Notes: generated by a model not told the origin, from the letters alone. A DNA stretch of 64,000 nucleotides from Altererythrobacter sp. ZODW24 (GCF_003344885.1 NZ_CP031155.1:1702001-1766000); one strand, 5' to 3'; shown: positions 19,389 through 28,460, numbered from the stretch's first letter. Numbers and translations are program-made.

Positions 19389-20179
19389 CGTCCGGTTTCC
19401 TGCTGAGAGGTTGCAACTGGCGCATCGCCAAGCTGTGCGAGATAGGACTCTGCCGTCTGCGCAATCTTTGTCCCGCGAGCCGTAATCAGGACCGATTGCC
19501 AGCTTTGCCTTGCAGCCTCCTCGCGGCCTGACAGCACAGCGATAACACCGGCCTCTAGCCCGATTTCAGGATCATCTGGATCAAGTGCGGAGGATGTTTG
19601 AATATAGGATTGCGCGGCCAGCAGGTCGTCAGCTCGCCGCGCAAGAGTGGCTGAAAGCAGCCAAGCCTGCGGGTCTTGCGGAGCCTCGCGGCGGGCCCGT
19701 TCCAGCGCTACGGCGGCCTCTTCTTCGCGGTCCAAGGCGACCAAGGCACGCGAGCGGTCGACCGAGATCATCCCCGTCATTCCGTCCAGTCCGGTCGCCT
19801 CTCCATCAGCGAGCGCGGTGTCGAAATGCACCAACGCTGCTTCGGGTCTGCCACCTGCAAGCGCAGCACTGCCTGCCATCGCGGCCAGTCTTGAACGTCG
19901 CAAATGAAGCACTTCAGGCACCGCTTCTCGCGCTCTCACGAAGGCCTCTTCCGATGCCTCCCACTTCAGCAGCCGTGTGTAGGCTGTGCCCAGGCATTGT
20001 TCTGCGCTTGCCACACCGGTGCTGCCTGTTTCGCCCAGCCACTCCCCAGCCTGCGCGATGGCGGTCGCCGGATCGTTGCGGGCTGCTTCGAGGCAAACCG
20101 TTAGCCGGGCGTCAGTGGCCATCGGCGGCGCGGTTTGGGTAGCTAGGGCAAGTGCGAGGGCGGAGAGCATGAAGGTCAT
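19385..20179 (-). CDS. Exported TPR-like protein
   Basis: A 264-residue protein. Residues 1-20 look like a signal peptide (LSALALALATQTAPPMA). The rest is alanine-rich and helical with several tetratricopeptide-like repeats, for example WEASEEAFVRAREAVPE and DREEEAAVALERARREAPQDPQAWLLSA. Start ATG 20179 was chosen since it overlaps the upstream hydrolase stop by four bases. It is likely a periplasmic protein-interaction scaffold; partner unknown. Confidence 0.7.
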   Translation of the reverse strand: MTFMLSALALALATQTAPPMATDARLTVCLEAARNDPATAIAQAGEWLGETGSTGVASAEQCLGTAYTRLLKWEASEEAFVRAREAVPEVLHLRRSRLAAMAGSAALAGGRPEAALVHFDTALADGEATGLDGMTGMISVDRSRALVALDREEEAAVALERARREAPQDPQAWLLSATLARRADDLLAAQSYIQTSSALDPDDPEIGLEAGVIAVLSGREEAARQSWQSVLITARGTKIAQTAESYLAQLGDAPVATSQQETGR

Positions 20180-20913
20180 TCTTTCGGCAGATTTGCGATT
20201 GTCCGCAGCAGCAGTGCGATATCTTCTTCGCGCGACAAGCGGTGGTCGCCATCTTTGACCAACGTCACCTGAACGTCTGGAGAACGCAACTTTTCCGCGA
20301 GCCGCAAGGATGTTCCCCAAGGCACATCATCGTCGCTTTGCCCGTGAAGCAGTCGCACTGGGCAATTGATCATGATCTCGCGGTCCAGCATCTTCTGCGC
20401 TTCGCCATCGGCCCAGAATTTCGCATGCGTCGAGGTCGGTTCAGAGCCATAGGGATTGTCTTCGAACACGGTTTTTCCCGCCGCCAGTGTGGCTTTTTGC
20501 TCTTCAGTGAAGCCCCAATCGGTGAAGTCCGGCGCTGAGGCAATTCCGATCATTCCGGCCATCCGTGTGCCCAGCGTTTCAGCCACCAGGAGCATTAACC
20601 AGCCACCCATGGAGGAGCCGATCAGTGTGACCCGGTCGATGCCGCGCGCTTCGAGCAACGCCAAAATCTCTTCACGCCATTTTGATAGGGCGCCATCGCC
20701 AAACTCGCCCGAACTTGTCCCGCAGCCTGAATAATCGAGCAGTAAGCACTCGCGGCTATTTGCAGCGGCCCATTCCATAGTGGCTGTGGCTTTACTGCCT
20801 GCCATGTCGGACATGTAGCCTGGTAGAAAAACAAGCGCCGGGCCGTCTCCCGCCAAGTGGCGAAAGGCGATCCGGCGGCTGTCGTTCATCTCGTGAAATT
20901 GTACCTTGCTCAT
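20176..20913 (-). CDS. Cytoplasmic alpha/beta hydrolase
   Basis: A 245-residue serine hydrolase with no signal peptide. The oxyanion segment VFLPGYMSDM, nucleophile elbow GSSMGG (about residue 98), an acid in GQSDDDVP, and the histidine in KDGDHRLS form a visible catalytic triad. It resembles ABHD10-type thioesterases/esterases. I chose the ATG at 20913 (MSKVQFHE) over the open frame reaching 20955. It overlaps the following TPR gene by four bases. Confidence 0.85.
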   Translation of the reverse strand: MSKVQFHEMNDSRRIAFRHLAGDGPALVFLPGYMSDMAGSKATATMEWAAANSRECLLLDYSGCGTSSGEFGDGALSKWREEILALLEARGIDRVTLIGSSMGGWLMLLVAETLGTRMAGMIGIASAPDFTDWGFTEEQKATLAAGKTVFEDNPYGSEPTSTHAKFWADGEAQKMLDREIMINCPVRLLHGQSDDDVPWGTSLRLAEKLRSPDVQVTLVKDGDHRLSREEDIALLLRTIANLPKE

Positions 20914-20951
20914 ACCCCGCCTTGTGCGGCGGGGCGGAGCGGAGGGCAAGA

Positions 20952-21869
20952 TCACTCGGCGAGAAATGCTTCCAGCGCTTCCTGCATTTTCTCAGGCTGA
21001 TCGAGCATCACGAAGTGATAGCTTCCATCTACCGGCACGAACTTCGTTTCAGGAGCAGCAGCAAAGTTGCTGGTGTAAATGGTATCCATCATTGCCACCG
21101 GAACCCCGCGCTCATCGCGGCCATAGACGACTGTCATGGGCGCAGTGATTTTGGCGATATCAGCGCGCATATCGGTGACCATGTCATCATACATGGCCTG
21201 TGCGAACACGCGCTTGTCCGCCGCGGCGCTCCAGTTTCCCACCATACATGCGCCCTTGTGGGTGTTGGACATGTTGCCGGCGGGCAGCTGATCTGTTTCT
21301 TCGACTGCAGAGCAATCGGTCTGCTTGGCCTGTGGTCCCATGAGCATCATTGCCCGCATCTGTTCAGCGCGCGGAGTGATAGTTTCGACATCGGGCACAC
21401 CGAAGATCACGCCGATAAAGGGCAATGCGTCGACGACCATAATGCTGCCGGGCACATCAGGGTGCTGCGCGCCAATCATCATGGCTGCAAGTCCGCCCAT
21501 CGAATGACCGACTATGGCCGCGTCTTCGATTTTCTGTGACTGCAGATAGGCTACCAGCTCGTCGACAAACGGTTGCAGCACTGGTCCCTCAGCGTTCGCT
21601 CCGGCATCATCGCCAAAGCCTCGGATTTGGACCAGATGGACGCGGTGCTTGGCGGCAAGTTTTTCGGCATTCGGACGCCAGACTTCACGGGGATTGGAAA
21701 GGCCGGGGATCAGGACTACGTCAGGGCCTTCTCCGATGGTTTCGACTGTGAAGCGCGCAGGTTCTGCGGTTTCAGTTTGGACAGTTTCTGCCCGTAGGGG
21801 GCTGGCGGACATGCCTCCGATCAGAGCGAGCGAAAGGCCTGCCGCAAAGGCGGCGTTCATGAGTTTCAT
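20952..21869 (-). CDS. Secreted alpha/beta hydrolase
   Basis: A 305-residue exported hydrolase. Residues 1-28 are a Sec signal ending SASPLRAETV. The mature part carries VVLIPGLSNP, nucleophile elbow GHSMGG, an aspartate in VYGRDERGVP, and a histidine in DGSYHFVMLDQP. ATG 21869 is preceded by AGGAG. It is followed at 38 bases by a cytoplasmic hydrolase that is not closely similar. Substrate unknown. Confidence 0.85.
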   Translation of the reverse strand: MKLMNAAFAAGLSLALIGGMSASPLRAETVQTETAEPARFTVETIGEGPDVVLIPGLSNPREVWRPNAEKLAAKHRVHLVQIRGFGDDAGANAEGPVLQPFVDELVAYLQSQKIEDAAIVGHSMGGLAAMMIGAQHPDVPGSIMVVDALPFIGVIFGVPDVETITPRAEQMRAMMLMGPQAKQTDCSAVEETDQLPAGNMSNTHKGACMVGNWSAAADKRVFAQAMYDDMVTDMRADIAKITAPMTVVYGRDERGVPVAMMDTIYTSNFAAAPETKFVPVDGSYHFVMLDQPEKMQEALEAFLAE

Positions 21870-21895
21870 CGGTTTTCTCCTATGGGAGGGTTGTG

Positions 21896-22087
21896 TCAGT
21901 CGCGCTCGAAAATCTCTTCGATGGCGAGTTCGAATACGTCGGCCAGCTTGAATGCCAGCGGCAATGAGGGATCGTATTTGCCGGTCTCGATGGCATTCAC
22001 GCTTTGCCGTGAGACTGCTAGCCGGTCGGCCAGATCTTGCTGGCTCCAGCTCCGCTCGGCGCGGAGAACCTTGAGCCGGTTTTTCAT
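21896..22087 (-). CDS. XRE-family helix-turn-helix regulator (YozG-like)
   Basis: A 63-residue protein that is almost entirely one HTH_3 domain: SQQDLADRLAVSRQSVNAIETGKYDPSL is the helix-turn-helix (written here across the recognition region), and DVFELAIEEIF the closing helix. Such tiny regulators usually sit with a membrane protein and repress their own operon. Its ATG overlaps the stop of the 205-residue membrane gene. Likely binds the inverted repeats at 22880-22949. Confidence 0.9.
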   Translation of the reverse strand: MKNRLKVLRAERSWSQQDLADRLAVSRQSVNAIETGKYDPSLPLAFKLADVFELAIEEIFERD

Positions 22088-22701
22088 GCCTCGTCCTCGG
22101 CTGGAGTGCGGTCACGCAGGCTCATCCAGCCTTGTGCAAAGCCCATGCCGATGGCCCAGATCGGAACCGACCACCAGCCGGGCACGTGCGGGACGATTTC
22201 GAAAGTTTCGAGAAAGCCCCAGAAAGAACCGATCGACAGCACCGCGCCCAATCCGACTACATTGGCGATCATAGCGCGGTGGCGGAGATATTCGTCCTTT
22301 TCGTCGATGAGATATTTGCCCATCACATAGACCATCCCGAGTATCGGGATGACGGGAAGCAGGGCGATCAGAAATGCGGTGATGCCGGTCAATTCCATCC
22401 GGTTATTCATACTGACCGCAATCCCAAGCCCGACTATGTAGGCGAAGGAAGTTATCATGATGCCTTTGGTATAAGTGGCAATTGCTGGACTGATGGTGCC
22501 GCAATTGCGCTGCTTTCGCGTCATGGCGCGGGCTAGTGGGATCATCAGCAGCATCGCGCCGGCGAAAAGGATAAAGCCGGTGGTGCTGTCGATCGCGTCG
22601 CTGAGCCGCAGACCGGAGATGGTTGCAACCGATGCTGCCAGCAGTCCGCCGTAGAAGGCGGGGCTGCGGCCTGCAGGTTTTGAGTTCGTTTCGCCGGTCA
22701 T
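22084..22701 (-). CDS. Six-helix membrane protein of unknown function
   Basis: A 205-residue protein with about six hydrophobic helices (about residues 15-30, 36-53, 70-90, 98-120, 138-160 and 170-190). No family motif is recognised. Its start overlaps the upstream small gene by four bases, and its stop overlaps the XRE gene, so all three are co-translated. Regulator plus membrane partner pairs of this shape often form an autoregulated sensory or stress unit; that is inference. Confidence 0.65.
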   Translation of the reverse strand: MTGETNSKPAGRSPAFYGGLLAASVATISGLRLSDAIDSTTGFILFAGAMLLMIPLARAMTRKQRNCGTISPAIATYTKGIMITSFAYIVGLGIAVSMNNRMELTGITAFLIALLPVIPILGMVYVMGKYLIDEKDEYLRHRAMIANVVGLGAVLSIGSFWGFLETFEIVPHVPGWWSVPIWAIGMGFAQGWMSLRDRTPAEDEA

Positions 22702-22880
22702 TGCTTGGCTCCAGTTAGGCGGCATGCGCTGCGCTGGCCAGCCAGCGTCCACGGCACGAATACGAGCCAGAATAGCGGTGCATGCTCAGCGAATGCGGCA
22801 GGGATGATGTCGAAGATCGCGAGGACCGCTGTCAGCAACATGGCCGATGCGATCAGGAGGCTTCTTTGGATTGTGGTCAT
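22698..22880 (-). CDS. Small two-helix membrane protein
   Basis: A 60-residue protein, MTTIQRSLLIAS onward, with two hydrophobic helices (about residues 5-26 and 34-48) and a basic tail. The ATG at 22880 follows AAAGGA. It is the first gene of the minus-strand operon, overlapping the next gene by four bases. Unrecognised family. Confidence 0.6.
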   Translation of the reverse strand: MTTIQRSLLIASAMLLTAVLAIFDIIPAAFAEHAPLFWLVFVPWTLAGQRSACRLTGAKQ

Positions 22881-22949
22881 GTCAATGTTCCTTTGCTTGA
22901 TGTAAAGTGTGCTAGACATGATTCGCCATTGTGTCAAGCAACATTGACA
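22880..22949 (-). promoter_or_regulatory. Promoter region with paired inverted repeats, probable XRE operator
   Basis: TGTCAATGTT (22880-22889) and its reverse complement AACATTGACA (22940-22949) bracket the promoter. The upstream copy is half of a perfect palindrome TGTCAA-N6-TTGACA (22932-22949) that also provides a minus-strand TTGACA -35 (22937-22932); 17 bases downstream is TAGCAC as a weak -10. Binding here would block transcription of the operon, most simply by its own XRE product. Confidence 0.5.
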
Positions 22950-23030
22950 ATATAGATGGCACCCTTGTCATTGAACGTTGTGATTGCGGGATGACTTGGC
23001 GCGGTCATGGTGGGCGGCTAGGTGTAGGAC

Positions 23031-24704
23031 ATGATCACTCAGCGCCCCACATCACCCATTTCCCCGAACCTACCCAAGGTGGATCGCCGGACATTGATCG
23101 GCGCGGCCATGTTTGGGACTGCGTTCGCCGCTGTACCCTTGGCGGCGCAGCAGTCCGCTGGAGGCTTCACTCACTCCGTCGCGAGCGGCGAGCCGGGCGC
23201 GAATTCGGTGCTGCTCTGGACGCGCTACGTGCATGGCGCCGATGCCGCGACACTGACATTCGAAGTTGCCGAGGACATCGAGTTTTCGCGTGTCGTCAGC
23301 GGCGGTACGGCCGAAGCATCGCGAACCCGCGACTTCTGCGCCAAGGCTACTGCGGAGGGCCTCAGCCCTGACCGCTGGTATTATTATCGCTTCGTCGCCG
23401 AAAGCGGTGCGGTTTCACCAACGGGCCGCACGCGGACATTGCCGGAAGGCCCGTCAGCGCGTTTCCGCCTGGCAGTCGTCGGCTGTTCGAACATCGGCTT
23501 CGGCTGGTTCAACGCCTATGCCCATATTGCGCAAGCCGATGACGTCGATCTGATCGTCCACACCGGCGACTATCTCTATGAATATGGCACCGGGGTTTAC
23601 CCTTCCGCCAAACAGGAGCTGGCGGGACGCGAAACCGCGCCGCAGACAGAAATTGTTGCGCTGGCCGATTACCGTACGCGCTACGCCAGCTACCGCGCCG
23701 ACACGGATTTGCAGCGCCTGCATCAGCTGTTCCCGATGATCGCGGTGCCTGACGATCACGAGAGCGCTAATGATAGCTATGTGGATGGCGCGGAAAACCA
23801 TCAGCCAGCATCCGAAGGTTCATGGGGCGTCCGTAAGGCCGCTGCCATGCAGGCTTACCGCGAATGGCTGCCGATCTCTGACGAGCCATGGGCCGCGTAT
23901 GACATTGGCGATCTGGCAACGTTGTTCCGCCTGGAAACGCGCGTCACCGCACGCAGCAAGCCATTTGATCTAGGCGCTGTCATAAAGCGTGGCGACGGCG
24001 ACCCGGCGCGAATTCAGGCGGCATTCGAGGCCTTCCGCGATGATGAATGGCGCGATCCGTCGCGGACCTTGATGGGAACGGCGCAAGAGGCTTGGCTGGC
24101 CGAAGGGATGAAACGATCACGGAATTCGGGCAAAGTCTGGCAGGTTCTGGCGCAGCAAGTTCTTATGACCAGCCTCTCGACCTCTGATGCGGTGCTCGAC
24201 GGAGTGAATGCGCAATTCCCCGCATACATCCGCACGTTGCTGGAGAATTCAGTCGCGGCGAGCAAAGCTGGGTTGCCGTTCAATATGGACGCCTGGGACG
24301 GTTATCCGGCGGCGCGTGAGCGGCTGCTTGGCTCGGCGCAGGAAGCGGAAGCCAATCTGATTGTTCTGGCAGGTGATAGCCACAATGCTTGGGCGTCGGA
24401 CCTCACAAATATGGGCGCCGGTGCCGGTGTGGAGTTCGCAGGTCATTCGGTGTCGTCGCCTGGTTTTGAAAACACGCTGCCGTGGATCAAGGCGCAAGAT
24501 CTGGCCGCCGATTCCGTTGCGCGCAATGCGCAGCTTAAATGGGCGGAGACCTCCCAGCGCGGCTACATGGCAGTGGAGCTGACACCGACGCGGGCAACAT
24601 CTGAGTACCGTTTTCTGAACAGCATCAAAGTGCGTTCTGCGACCTTGGCGTCGGCCAAGCGGATATCGACCGAGGCGGGAAGTCAGAAACTGGACATTGG
24701 TTGA
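23031..24704 (+). CDS. phoD: Alkaline phosphatase D family phosphodiesterase
   Basis: A 557-residue secreted metallophosphoesterase. Residues 18-40 (DRRTLIGAAMFG...) form a Tat signal, typical of PhoD. An N-terminal PhoD_N beta-domain (about 45-145) precedes the catalytic domain with VVGCSN, HTGDYLYEYG (about 181), VPDDHESAND (about 240) and LAGDSHNAW (about 450) as calcium/iron ligands. It releases phosphate from phosphodiesters outside the inner membrane. Its stop codon overlaps the presumed -35 of the thrS transcript. Confidence 0.92.
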   Translation: MITQRPTSPISPNLPKVDRRTLIGAAMFGTAFAAVPLAAQQSAGGFTHSVASGEPGANSVLLWTRYVHGADAATLTFEVAEDIEFSRVVSGGTAEASRTRDFCAKATAEGLSPDRWYYYRFVAESGAVSPTGRTRTLPEGPSARFRLAVVGCSNIGFGWFNAYAHIAQADDVDLIVHTGDYLYEYGTGVYPSAKQELAGRETAPQTEIVALADYRTRYASYRADTDLQRLHQLFPMIAVPDDHESANDSYVDGAENHQPASEGSWGVRKAAAMQAYREWLPISDEPWAAYDIGDLATLFRLETRVTARSKPFDLGAVIKRGDGDPARIQAAFEAFRDDEWRDPSRTLMGTAQEAWLAEGMKRSRNSGKVWQVLAQQVLMTSLSTSDAVLDGVNAQFPAYIRTLLENSVAASKAGLPFNMDAWDGYPAARERLLGSAQEAEANLIVLAGDSHNAWASDLTNMGAGAGVEFAGHSVSSPGFENTLPWIKAQDLAADSVARNAQLKWAETSQRGYMAVELTPTRATSEYRFLNSIKVRSATLASAKRISTEAGSQKLDIG

Positions 24705-24729
24705 AGGCTTAACGTTTCGCCTCTATATG
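24701..24729 (+). promoter_or_regulatory. Probable thrS promoter
   Basis: TTGAAG (24701-24706) and TATATG (24724-24729) are separated by 17 bases. The predicted transcription start, six or seven bases further, coincides with the A of an ATG at 24736, implying a leaderless leader-peptide mRNA. Both hexamers match consensus at four of six positions, so confidence is moderate. Confidence 0.45.
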
Positions 24730-24735
24730 AACTGT

Positions 24736-24804
24736 ATGACGGTCAAGAGCACTATCACTACCACCACCACCTCGGGTTTCCCGGGGCGGTTGGTCGCGGC
24801 CTGA
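24736..24804 (+). CDS. Threonine-rich leader peptide of thrS
   Basis: A 22-residue open frame, MTVKSTITTTTTS then GFPGRLVAA, ending TGA 24802-24804. Six of residues 2-12 beyond the first methionine are threonine plus one more at position 2: codons ACG, ACT, ACT and four consecutive ACC. It lies immediately upstream of a hairpin and the threonyl-tRNA synthetase gene, the classic arrangement for attenuation by ribosome stalling when charged tRNA-Thr is scarce. Another in-frame ATG at 24727 would add three residues, but no Shine-Dalgarno precedes it and it overlaps the presumed -10. Confidence 0.8.
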   Translation: MTVKSTITTTTTSGFPGRLVAA

Positions 24805-24815
24805 TAGCTGCTTCC

Positions 24816-24859
24816 GCCGCCCGCCGGGAAACCGGGGTTCGGGCGGCTGGCGTTTCCTT
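24816..24859 (+). terminator. thrS attenuator hairpin
   Basis: GCCGCCCG (24816-24823) pairs with CGGGCGGC (24840-24847), enclosing a second stem CCGG-GAAA-CCGG (24824-24835) with a GNRA loop; TGGCGTTTCCTT follows. A competing pairing exists between GGTTTCCCGG inside the leader ORF (24775-24784) and CCGGGAAACC (24824-24833), extendable by GGCGG (24785-24789) with CCGCC (24817-24821). The mutually exclusive structures are what an attenuator needs. Confidence 0.7.
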
Positions 24860-24944
24860 CTGAACTCATCGATCAAACTGACGCCGCCCTTCCGGTGTGC
24901 GCCGCTTTCTGCCATGGCGCGCCGGAACAATTGAGACGAGATCA

Positions 24945-26951
24945 ATGAGTGAACTTTTGAAAATCAGCCTGCCAGACGGTTCCGTGCGCGAGATGCCCCA
25001 AGGCTCCACGCCCGGCGATGTGGCGGCGGCCATCGGTCCCGGCCTTGCGAAAGCGGCGATTGCCGCGCGCGTTGACGGTGAGCTGCGCGATATTATGCGT
25101 CCTTTCGACGGCGATGCCGAACTCGCGCTGGTCACCAGCCGCGATGAAGATGATGCGCTCGAACTGGCGCGCCACGATTTCGCGCATGTTCTTGCGGAAG
25201 CGGTTCAGGCGCTATGGCCGGGCACGCAGATTACCTTTGGCCCTTCGACGGATGACGGTTTCTATTATGACGTGATGGCGCCCGCTGGCCGCGATCCTTT
25301 CTCAATGGATGATCTCCCCGCTATCGAAGAGAAAATGCGCGCAATCATCAAGGCGGATAAGCCGCTGCGCCGCGAAGCATGGAGCCGCGCCGATCTGATC
25401 AAGAAATGGTCAGACGATGGCGAGAAGTTCAAAGCCGAATGGGCTGCCGAATTGCCCGAGGGTGAAGAGCTGACGGTTTATTGGTCTGGAAACGACTGGA
25501 TGGATATGTGCCGCGGGCCGCATCTGGCCAGCACGGGTAAGCTCGACCCGCAGGCGTTTAAGCTGATGCGCGTTGCCGGTGCCTATTGGCGCGGCGACCA
25601 GAGTAACGAACAGCTAACGCGCATCTACGGCACGGGCTGGCTGAACAAGAAACAGCTGAACCAACATCTGATGCGGCTGGAAGAAGCCGCCAAGCGCGAT
25701 CACCGCAAGCTGGGCCGCGAAATGGACCTGTTCCACTTGCAGGAAGAAGCCCATGGCAGCGTGTTTTGGCATCCCAAGGGCTATAAAATTTGGCGTGAAC
25801 TGGAAGCTTATATGCGCCGCCAGATGGACGCAGGCGACTATCAGGAAGTCAAAACGCCGCAGATCATGGATGCGCGCCAGTGGGAGCAATCAGGCCACTG
25901 GGGCAAATACCGCGAAAATATGTTCGTGATCCCTGACGAAGTGCCGAACACTGAAGATGACGGGCCGGTTATCAGCGGCGAAGCTGACTGGATGGCGGTC
26001 AAGCCGATGAACTGCCCCGCGCATGTTCTGATCTTTAAGCAAGGCATCACGTCCTATCGCGACCTTCCGCTGCGCATGGGTGAAATGGGCTGCTGCCACC
26101 GCAATGAACCGCATGGCGCGCTGCACGGGCTGATGCGTGTGCGCCAGTTCACGCAGGATGATGGCCACATTTTCTGCACCGAAGATCAGGTCGTGGAAGA
26201 GGTCCGCCGTTTCTGCGAGCTTGCCAGTCAGGTTTACAAAGATCTCGGCTTCGAGAAATTCGCAGTCAAACTCGCGACGCGTCCTGATGAACGTTTCGGC
26301 AGTGACGCTGATTGGGACAAGGCCGAGGAAGAACTTCGCAACGCCGTCAAGGAAGCCGGTATGGCGACCGAAGAATTCGGCTGGGAAGAGCTTCCCGGTG
26401 AAGGCGCGTTTTATGCGCCTAAGCTGGAATGGCATCTCACCGATGCGATTGGCCGCACCTGGCAGGTCGGCACGATCCAGTCGGACCGGGTACTGCCCGA
26501 AAGGTTGGATGCGGCCTATATTGGCGAGGACGGCGACAAGCACCGCCCCGTCATGCTGCACCGCGCGATCTTCGGTTCTTACGAGCGTTTCATCGGCATT
26601 CTGATCGAGAACTTCGCAGGCAAGCTGCCGCTCTGGCTCGCACCTGTACAGGCTGTCGTCGCGACGATTGTTTCCGATGCGGATGATTATGCGAAAGAAG
26701 TGACCGCGAAATTGCAAGCCGCCGGAATTCGCGTCGAAACCGATCTGCGAAACGAGAAGATCAATTATAAGGTGCGCGAACACAGCCTTGCCAAGGTCCC
26801 GCATCTGCTGGTCGTCGGCAAGCGCGAGGCCGAAGAGGGCAAGGTCGCCATCCGGACATTGGGTGAGAAGGAACAGCAGTTCCTGACGCTCGACGAAGCG
26901 GTCGCGATGCTTAAGGAAAACGCCCTCGCACCTGATCTGCGCGGCAACTAA
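24945..26951 (+). CDS. thrS: Threonine--tRNA ligase
   Basis: A 668-residue class II synthetase. A TGS domain (1-65) is followed by the editing domain with [11 protein letters not shown] and the zinc-linked DMCRGPH, then the catalytic core with [13 protein letters not shown] (about residue 350) and [14 protein letters not shown], and the C-terminal anticodon-binding domain from about 560. ATG 24945 was chosen (MSELLKIS) with GAGACGAG upstream; the in-frame opening from 24897 would add an unlikely basic extension. Expression is probably controlled by the upstream leader peptide and attenuator. A TauE/SafE gene follows after three bases. Confidence 0.97.
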   Translation: MSELLKISLPDGSVREMPQGSTPGDVAAAIGPGLAKAAIAARVDGELRDIMRPFDGDAELALVTSRDEDDALELARHDFAHVLAEAVQALWPGTQITFGPSTDDGFYYDVMAPAGRDPFSMDDLPAIEEKMRAIIKADKPLRREAWSRADLIKKWSDDGEKFKAEWAAELPEGEELTVYWSGNDWMDMCRGPHLASTGKLDPQAFKLMRVAGAYWRGDQSNEQLTRIYGTGWLNKKQLNQHLMRLEEAAKRDHRKLGREMDLFHLQEEAHGSVFWHPKGYKIWRELEAYMRRQMDAGDYQEVKTPQIMDARQWEQSGHWGKYRENMFVIPDEVPNTEDDGPVISGEADWMAVKPMNCPAHVLIFKQGITSYRDLPLRMGEMGCCHRNEPHGALHGLMRVRQFTQDDGHIFCTEDQVVEEVRRFCELASQVYKDLGFEKFAVKLATRPDERFGSDADWDKAEEELRNAVKEAGMATEEFGWEELPGEGAFYAPKLEWHLTDAIGRTWQVGTIQSDRVLPERLDAAYIGEDGDKHRPVMLHRAIFGSYERFIGILIENFAGKLPLWLAPVQAVVATIVSDADDYAKEVTAKLQAAGIRVETDLRNEKINYKVREHSLAKVPHLLVVGKREAEEGKVAIRTLGEKEQQFLTLDEAVAMLKENALAPDLRGN

Positions 26952-26954
26952 CTT

Positions 26955-27698
26955 TTGGAACTGCTTGCTGGTTTTGACGCCGTCCAGATAGCGGTGGCAA
27001 TTGTTGCCACGCTGGCGGCGGCATTCATTCGCGGGCTGGCGGGGTTTGGCCTCGCAATCCTTTTGGTGCCGGTTCTGGCGCTGGCGATCACCCCGGTTGA
27101 AGCCGTGCTGGCGACTAATGTTGTCGCACTGCTGATCGGCCTAAGTGAAATCCGCCGCCTGATGCGTGAGGCGGAGAGCTCGTCCTGGATCATCGGATTG
27201 CTGGTGATTGTCGGTACGCCGGTGGGGCTGATAGCTTTGGCCGCAACATCGCCTGACCTTGCTCGAATGCTGATTGCGATCTGTGCGCTGTCGGCCTTTG
27301 CAGTGGTATTGCTGCCGCGCAGACCTGCGGATTTACCCGGTAAGGTCAGCACCGGACTGACCGGTTTGAGCAGCGGGTTGCTGACGGGATTTGCTGGAAT
27401 GCCGGGTATACCGGTGGTGCCTTATTATCTAGGCCGCGACATACCCAAGGAAATCGCCCGCGCCTCAATGCTGCTGATCTTCACAATTGCCGCAACGGCG
27501 GGAATCGGTTCCGGCATCGCGATTGGCGTCATGGAATGGCGGCTCGTTGGCCTCGGCGTGTTGCTGTTTCCGGTAGTGCTGGTCGGCAATTACCTGGGCA
27601 CGCTGGCGTTCGGCAAAATCAGCGACAAAGTCTGGCGCACATTCACCGTCACAGTGCTTGGCGGCACAGCAATTGCGGCGCTTATCAAACTGCTTTGA
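26955..27698 (+). CDS. TauE/SafE family sulfite/anion exporter
   Basis: A 247-residue membrane protein with eight or so helices. FIRGLAGFGLAI (about residue 24) and the internal repeat GLLTGFAGMPGIPVVPYYLG (about 142-161) are the two family signature loops. Relatives export sulfite or sulfoacetate or act as thiosulfate carriers. It starts at TTG three bases after the thrS stop, so it is probably read from the same transcript; why the two are linked is unknown. Confidence 0.85.
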   Translation: MELLAGFDAVQIAVAIVATLAAAFIRGLAGFGLAILLVPVLALAITPVEAVLATNVVALLIGLSEIRRLMREAESSSWIIGLLVIVGTPVGLIALAATSPDLARMLIAICALSAFAVVLLPRRPADLPGKVSTGLTGLSSGLLTGFAGMPGIPVVPYYLGRDIPKEIARASMLLIFTIAATAGIGSGIAIGVMEWRLVGLGVLLFPVVLVGNYLGTLAFGKISDKVWRTFTVTVLGGTAIAALIKLL

Positions 27699-27701
27699 GA
27701 G

Positions 27702-28460
27702 TCAGCGAGCGGGCAGCATTTTACCTGCCAAGATCGCTCCGGCATTCTTTTCGCGCAGCACCAGCGCATATCGGTCGGCCTTGGGTACTTTGAGCTGCTC
27801 GGGCCGGATCACCACTGACCCCTTCCCACCCTGCCAGTCTGCAATGCGCATCTCAGCACGAACGACATTGGTGTAATCGACCGTCTTGCCGGAGTTCTCG
27901 CCGCGGCCAATCGGCACACGCTCATGCGAATCTAGCGCCAGCAATACCAGCTCAGCGGGCTGCGCGGATTTACCGCCCAAGCCAATGGCGATGCCGCCAT
28001 TGGCGAGCGGATTGAGCGCAATCACCGCTGGATCATTGCCACGGGCTGCAGCGGCTAGCTGCCTGACCTTTTTGAAGTTGGAGCCAACCGCGCCGTGGCG
28101 TCCATCAACCACCATTTGCGGAGTGTAGACCCCCGCGCCTTCGTTCCCTTTGCGTGCATATGCGCGCTGGAGGGCGGTGTTTTCTTCTCGCGCCAAAGTG
28201 TCTTTCCAGCCGAGACGATCCCAATAAGTAACCGGACGGACAATCATCAGAAAACCGGGATCATGCGCGAGTTCTTGCGCAAGCGCGTCGGCGGGCGGGC
28301 AGGAGGAGCAGGATTGACTGGTGAACAGCTCGACCACGACGGGGGCGGAAACGGAAGCGGCGGATTTAGGATCGCCTTGGGCATTGGCGCCAGGCAGGAA
28401 CACTGCGGCTGTCAGGGCTAGACCCGACAGTGTCAGAATTGAGTTTTTGCTCGAAATCAT
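27702..28460 (-). CDS. DUF1223 thioredoxin-like secreted protein
   Basis: A 252-residue protein with an N-terminal signal (residues 1-27, cleaved near PGANAQ). ELFTSQSCSSCPPAD (about residues 44-58) provides a CxxC within a thioredoxin-like fold, followed by TYWDRLGWKD and YTPQMVVDGR, all conserved in DUF1223. Likely a periplasmic redox protein; its partners are not known. Converges with the TauE gene at three bases. Confidence 0.85.
   Translation of the reverse strand: MISSKNSILTLSGLALTAAVFLPGANAQGDPKSAASVSAPVVVELFTSQSCSSCPPADALAQELAHDPGFLMIVRPVTYWDRLGWKDTLAREENTALQRAYARKGNEGAGVYTPQMVVDGRHGAVGSNFKKVRQLAAAARGNDPAVIALNPLANGGIAIGLGGKSAQPAELVLLALDSHERVPIGRGENSGKTVDYTNVVRAEMRIADWQGGKGSVVIRPEQLKVPKADRYALVLREKNAGAILAGKMLPAR

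Noticed and set aside
25890-26804. Minus-strand open frame opposite thrS (304 residues)
   Set aside because: Shadow of thrS; no start context or conserved motif.
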